Under the pieces are notes generated by a model. It searched no databases. It saw nothing but the letters and a program-made list of their open reading frames with translations, and was not told the origin of the DNA. Made by a program: the position numbers and the translations under genes. DNA of 64,000 nt, from assembly GCA_016208495.1 (NCBI GenBank), contig JACQXX010000118.1, positions 1 to 64,000 of the forward strand, given 5' to 3'. Below are positions 45,056-64,000 of the stretch, piece by piece. Origin of the DNA: Acidobacteriota bacterium (GTDB lineage: Bacteria > Acidobacteriota > Blastocatellia > Chloracidobacteriales > Chloracidobacteriaceae). How positions within the stretch are numbered: position 1 is the first letter of the stretch; every line of letters begins with the position of its first letter.

Positions 45056-45808
45056 TCAGGCGTTGAGTTGCAGCCGTGTTTTTCGACCTTCAAAGTGTTT
45101 CCGAAAAGTAGTAATTGGCCAGGTCAATCCCCAGGCTGCCCAGATGGCACCTTTCAGGGTTAATTTTTGATGATGGTCTCGGGTTCGATAAAAATACCCC
45201 TGCTTAATCCGTCCTTCTGACCAATCAGCTTCAAATTGTTCCCATGCCTCGACCTCAAAGCCTGGTGGAGGCGCAATCCCTTTTGAATCCTGAGGAGAAA
45301 CCAGGTTCACGTGTTGACAATGTTTTTTATAAAGTTCCTGGATATCTCGAATTTTAGGGAGCTGAACTCCATGCCCCCCAGGTATTGAAGGAAGCCATAA
45401 CCCCAGCGTTTCCAAATTACTTGTGACTACAAACTCACCTGAACTTAAATGTGTTACAAATTGTGTGTAACTTTGCTGTTCATTTACCACGCCCAGTGCT
45501 TTTGTAATCATTACTGTAACGAGTGCCAAATCTCCAGTTTGTCTGTTGACAAGCATCGTCAGGTACCCCGAGGTTATTTTGATTGATAGTTGGAGGCGAT
45601 CCACGACTGTAAACCCTTCAAACCCTAATTTAAACTCAACGTTTCTTATATATTCTTGAGCCTGGGTTGGGAAGTCTTCAATATTTCTCTTTTGGAATTT
45701 AATCTGGATTGGAAGTTTGATGATCCATTTGACTGCGATTGGCCCAAAAATAAAAATGGCTAACTCCAGGAAGAGCCATATAGACAATAAATCTAGCAAC
45801 ATAAACAT
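45056..45808 (-). CDS. Hypothetical membrane-anchored protein
   Basis: 250 residues with one or two hydrophobic segments at the N-terminus (about 2-30), a cytoplasmic alpha/beta middle part (KLGFEGFTVVDRLQLSIKI, GYLTMLVNRQTGDLALVTVMI, QSYTQFVTHLSSGEFVVTS) and a short hydrophobic stretch near the end (LTLKGAIWAAWGLTWPI). A His/Lys-rich loop CQHVNLVSPQD precedes the Trp-rich C-terminal part. The family is not recognised. It probably shares a transcript with the disrupted small gene downstream. Confidence 0.6.
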   Translation of the reverse strand: MFMLLDLLSIWLFLELAIFIFGPIAVKWIIKLPIQIKFQKRNIEDFPTQAQEYIRNVEFKLGFEGFTVVDRLQLSIKITSGYLTMLVNRQTGDLALVTVMITKALGVVNEQQSYTQFVTHLSSGEFVVTSNLETLGLWLPSIPGGHGVQLPKIRDIQELYKKHCQHVNLVSPQDSKGIAPPPGFEVEAWEQFEADWSEGRIKQGYFYRTRDHHQKLTLKGAIWAAWGLTWPITTFRKHFEGRKTRLQLNA

Positions 45809-46122
45809 TTACATCCCTCCGACATGATCTTGAGTGGCACAAATTCATGATGTACAGCTACAGAAAATGGCGTGAAAAAGCGAAGAATTCATCGCTGCTG
45901 AAAAGCCATATCCTGGATTGTCATCGAATGGCCTCCATCATAAAGACAAAGAGAACTGGGCGCAATAATTTCTTTTTTTGGGTGATATGCACCTGGATGG
46001 CAGGTAGAAGCAGAAGGTTGAACGATTAAAATCCTTGTGTTTCGCTGAACTTTGAACCCTCATTGGTATAAGTTGATCCAACCTGTTCGAAAACAACAAC
46101 TGAAGAACGAAGGATTTTCTGC
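45809..46122. other. Intergenic region with repeat remnant
   Basis: About 314 bp with no supported gene. Near 46047-46068 the string GAACTTTGAACCCTCATTGGTATAA looks like the right end of the MITE-like family (heptamers then TTGGTATAA), but no left end was found. Confidence 0.4.
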
Positions 46123-47052
46123 CTACTTGCCCTTTACCAGCTTCCCGATGACGCTCACCCCAGCCAGGATCAATGCCCCGGCGATGATGCCAATGACCGC
46201 ATCCAGCAGCGTGGGGGTGATTTTGGCCAAAGTCCCTCCAACTGCTGGAATGCTGTGGGCGTGATGCTCCACGATATGAATCAGGTCGTGTGAACCGGGA
46301 ATACCGTGGACCAGAATGCCTCCGCCAACCAGAAACATCGCGGCGGTGCCGGCAATCGAGAGTCCTTTCATCAGGTACGGAGCGCCAAGCAAAATCCATT
46401 GCCCAAGGCGACGCTGAATTGTCCCGGATTGGTTGTTCAAATAGAGTCCCGCGTCGTCAAGTTTTACAATGCCTCCGACCAGTCCGTAAACGCCAACTGT
46501 CATGATCAGTGCAATTCCGACCAGAACCGCGACCTGGGTGCCAAAAGTAACTTTTTCGACTGTTCCCAATGTAATGGCAATGATTTCAGCCGACAAAATA
46601 AAGTCTGTCCGAACGGCGCCGGCGATTTTTTCTTTTTCCATCGCCACCATATCTACGGCGGGGTCAGCCAGGGCCGTGATGTGTTCGGTGTGGTGCGCTT
46701 CGTCCTCAGCATGACTGTGGAGAAACTTATGCGCCAGTTTTTCAAATCCTTCAAAACAGAGGTATCCGCCACCAATCATCAGAAGCGGCGTGATGCCCCA
46801 CGGAGCAAAGGCGCTGATGGCCAGCGCCGCCGGCACCAAAATCGCCTTATTTTTGAGCGAACCAACGGCCACGGCCCACACCACGGCCAGTTCGCGGTCG
46901 GCATGGACTCCGGTAACCTGCTGGGCATTGAGTGCCAGGTCATCACCTAACACACCGGCGGTTTTTTGGGCCGCGACTTTGGTCATCACCGAAATATCGT
47001 CAAGTACCGAAGCAATGTCATCAATCAGGGCTAACAGGCTAGTTCCGGCCAT
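46123..47052 (-). CDS. DUF808 family inner-membrane protein (YedI-like)
   Basis: 309 residues from ATG 47052, which has AAGGAA 8 bases upstream; a longer frame to 47145 seems unlikely. The start [69 protein letters not shown] and [15 protein letters not shown] are typical of DUF808. About eight hydrophobic segments and a His-rich loop ([13 protein letters not shown]) are visible; the His residues might bind metal. The cellular role of this widespread family is not established. Confidence 0.87.
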   Translation of the reverse strand: MAGTSLLALIDDIASVLDDISVMTKVAAQKTAGVLGDDLALNAQQVTGVHADRELAVVWAVAVGSLKNKAILVPAALAISAFAPWGITPLLMIGGGYLCFEGFEKLAHKFLHSHAEDEAHHTEHITALADPAVDMVAMEKEKIAGAVRTDFILSAEIIAITLGTVEKVTFGTQVAVLVGIALIMTVGVYGLVGGIVKLDDAGLYLNNQSGTIQRRLGQWILLGAPYLMKGLSIAGTAAMFLVGGGILVHGIPGSHDLIHIVEHHAHSIPAVGGTLAKITPTLLDAVIGIIAGALILAGVSVIGKLVKGK

Positions 47053-47274
47053 TGGATAAGTTCCTTTGCTGATAAGATAAAAAACTGAATGAAAAGGAGT
47101 GTATGCAAAGGCCGTCAAAAAAACATGGATTTTGCCAATGGTCAAGCCAGGTTGGGGCGGAAGAAGGCGGGCTGAAGAATTGGTTTTCTTTCATCCCTCA
47201 TCCTTCATCCCTCATCCCTTCCTGTGCCCTGAGCTTGCGAAACTTCCGCCCGAAGTCTTCCGCCCTCAAAATGG

Positions 47275-47793
47275 TTATTGCATTGGTTTTCCATCAAGTG
47301 TGGAAGTTTCTTCAATGGTGGTACTGGCCTTCATCTTCCATCCATCTTCGGTATCAACCCAGTGATCTTTCGAAACTGTGACCACGACCAGTTCGTGTGG
47401 TTTTCCATCGGGGCCAGTAATGGTTCCTTTGAGCGTTTGTTTCACGGTTGCAACGAGTGTTGTGGCATCGTCACCTTCTTCAACTTTTTCAACTTTGCTC
47501 ACTGACTCGTGGACGGTTTGCAGGGCGGAAAACATTTGTTCCGTCAATTGCAGGGTTTGCTTATTGGTGAAAGATCTTCCATCTTTGGATTGAAACTTGA
47601 AATCTTCGGTTATAACTGAGGCCATGGCCTCAATTTTTTTATCTTTAATGGCCTTATCGAGTTCAGAATAATGCGCTTGGATTTCTTTCGCTTCTTCTTG
47701 AACTGGTGCTGCCTGGACAAAAAGCGGCGCAAAGAACAGAAAGAACGCGGTGAGGAACAACATTGGTCGGCGTGTAATTTTCAGTGTGTGCAT
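47275..47793 (-). CDS. Secreted NTF2-like (DUF4440/SnoaL type) protein
   Basis: 172 residues from ATG 47793. A signal peptide (about 1-30, RRPMLFLTAFFLFFAPLFVQAA) precedes a cone-shaped NTF2-like domain: YSELDKAIKDKKIEAMASVITEDFKFQSKDG, TNKQTLQLTEQMF, and strands ending in HWVDTEDGWKMKASTTIEE. Such proteins are small enzymes or ligand-binding proteins in the periplasm. It lies 82 bp downstream of the NRPS gene on the same strand and could be the last gene of that operon, but a link to the peptide is unproven. Confidence 0.7.
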   Translation of the reverse strand: MHTLKITRRPMLFLTAFFLFFAPLFVQAAPVQEEAKEIQAHYSELDKAIKDKKIEAMASVITEDFKFQSKDGRSFTNKQTLQLTEQMFSALQTVHESVSKVEKVEEGDDATTLVATVKQTLKGTITGPDGKPHELVVVTVSKDHWVDTEDGWKMKASTTIEETSTLDGKPMQ

Positions 47794-47875
47794 AGGTGCG
47801 GATGACTCCTTGTGAGTTGTGACGTTTGGTTTCCTTGAAGCAAACAGGGGTAGTGAGAAATTCATTTGATTGATT

Positions 47876-64000
<16,125 letters not shown>

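Overview
The window looks like chromosomal DNA of a soil- or water-type bacterium with moderate GC. An Acidobacteriota lineage, possibly Blastocatellia, is my best guess. The basis is gene content only: a carboxypeptidase-regulatory-like/TonB outer-membrane protein, an SBBP beta-propeller protein with a dockerin-like tail, a Ser/Thr kinase fused to HEAT repeats, a 7TM-DISM/LytTR two-component pair, and many dispersed short repeats. No rRNA, tRNA, phage genes, transposase or CRISPR array was seen.

Layout, left to right. (1) 1-10.1 kb: a cytosolic-looking alpha-2-macroglobulin-like protein, an Uma2-type nuclease with a coupled partner, a SulP transporter/beta-carbonic anhydrase operon (probable bicarbonate handling), and small unrecognised genes, one probably frameshifted. 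(2) 10.3-10.7 kb: a 367-bp inverted-repeat element. (3) 10.8-16.7 kb: four same-strand genes, three of them predicted hydrolases without signal peptides (GH75 chitosanase-like, PhoD-like phosphatase, DUF3616-subtilisin fusion), and one unrecognised. (4) 16.9-32.9 kb: SMI1/KNR4 protein, two tandem ATP-grasp-like paralogues, SDR oxidoreductase, Uup-type ABC-F, ParA-like ATPase, aldo/keto reductase, kinase-TolB-like-HEAT fusion, ROK kinase, LytS/LytTR-type pair, nucleoside-phosphorylase-like enzyme. (5) 33-47.8 kb: TonB-dependent receptor, a hicBA module whose toxin gene has a nonsense codon, hydantoinase A, DUF427, an ECF sigma/membrane protein/hydrolase group, SBBP protein, DUF808 and a secreted NTF2-like protein. 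(6) 47.9-64 kb: the 3' end of a giant non-ribosomal peptide synthetase gene (minus strand, 5' end outside the window). Visible order is A(partial)-T / C-A-T / C-A-T / C-A-T / C-A-T-E, with no thioesterase.

The most unusual feature cuts across these regions. Arrays of 7-8 bp tandem repeats occur as inverted pairs (a G-rich array, a spacer, then the complementary C-rich array). They sit in intergenic spacers, at gene ends where they supply or touch stop codons, and in frame inside the NRPS. In the NRPS they fall at the same two places of successive adenylation domains: just before the phosphate-binding loop (YTSGSTG) and between ARGYL and YRTGD. Three elements of about 106-109 bp share the ends TTATACCA...TGGTATTA and look like one MITE-like family built on this plan.

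Reading the specificity pockets by eye against GrsA gives a clear threonine code for module 3 and a phenylalanine-type code for module 4. The acidic pockets of modules 2 and 5 suggest basic residues. The terminal epimerisation domain, with its matching GGDSI carrier site, predicts a D-configured residue at module 5 and hand-over to another protein.
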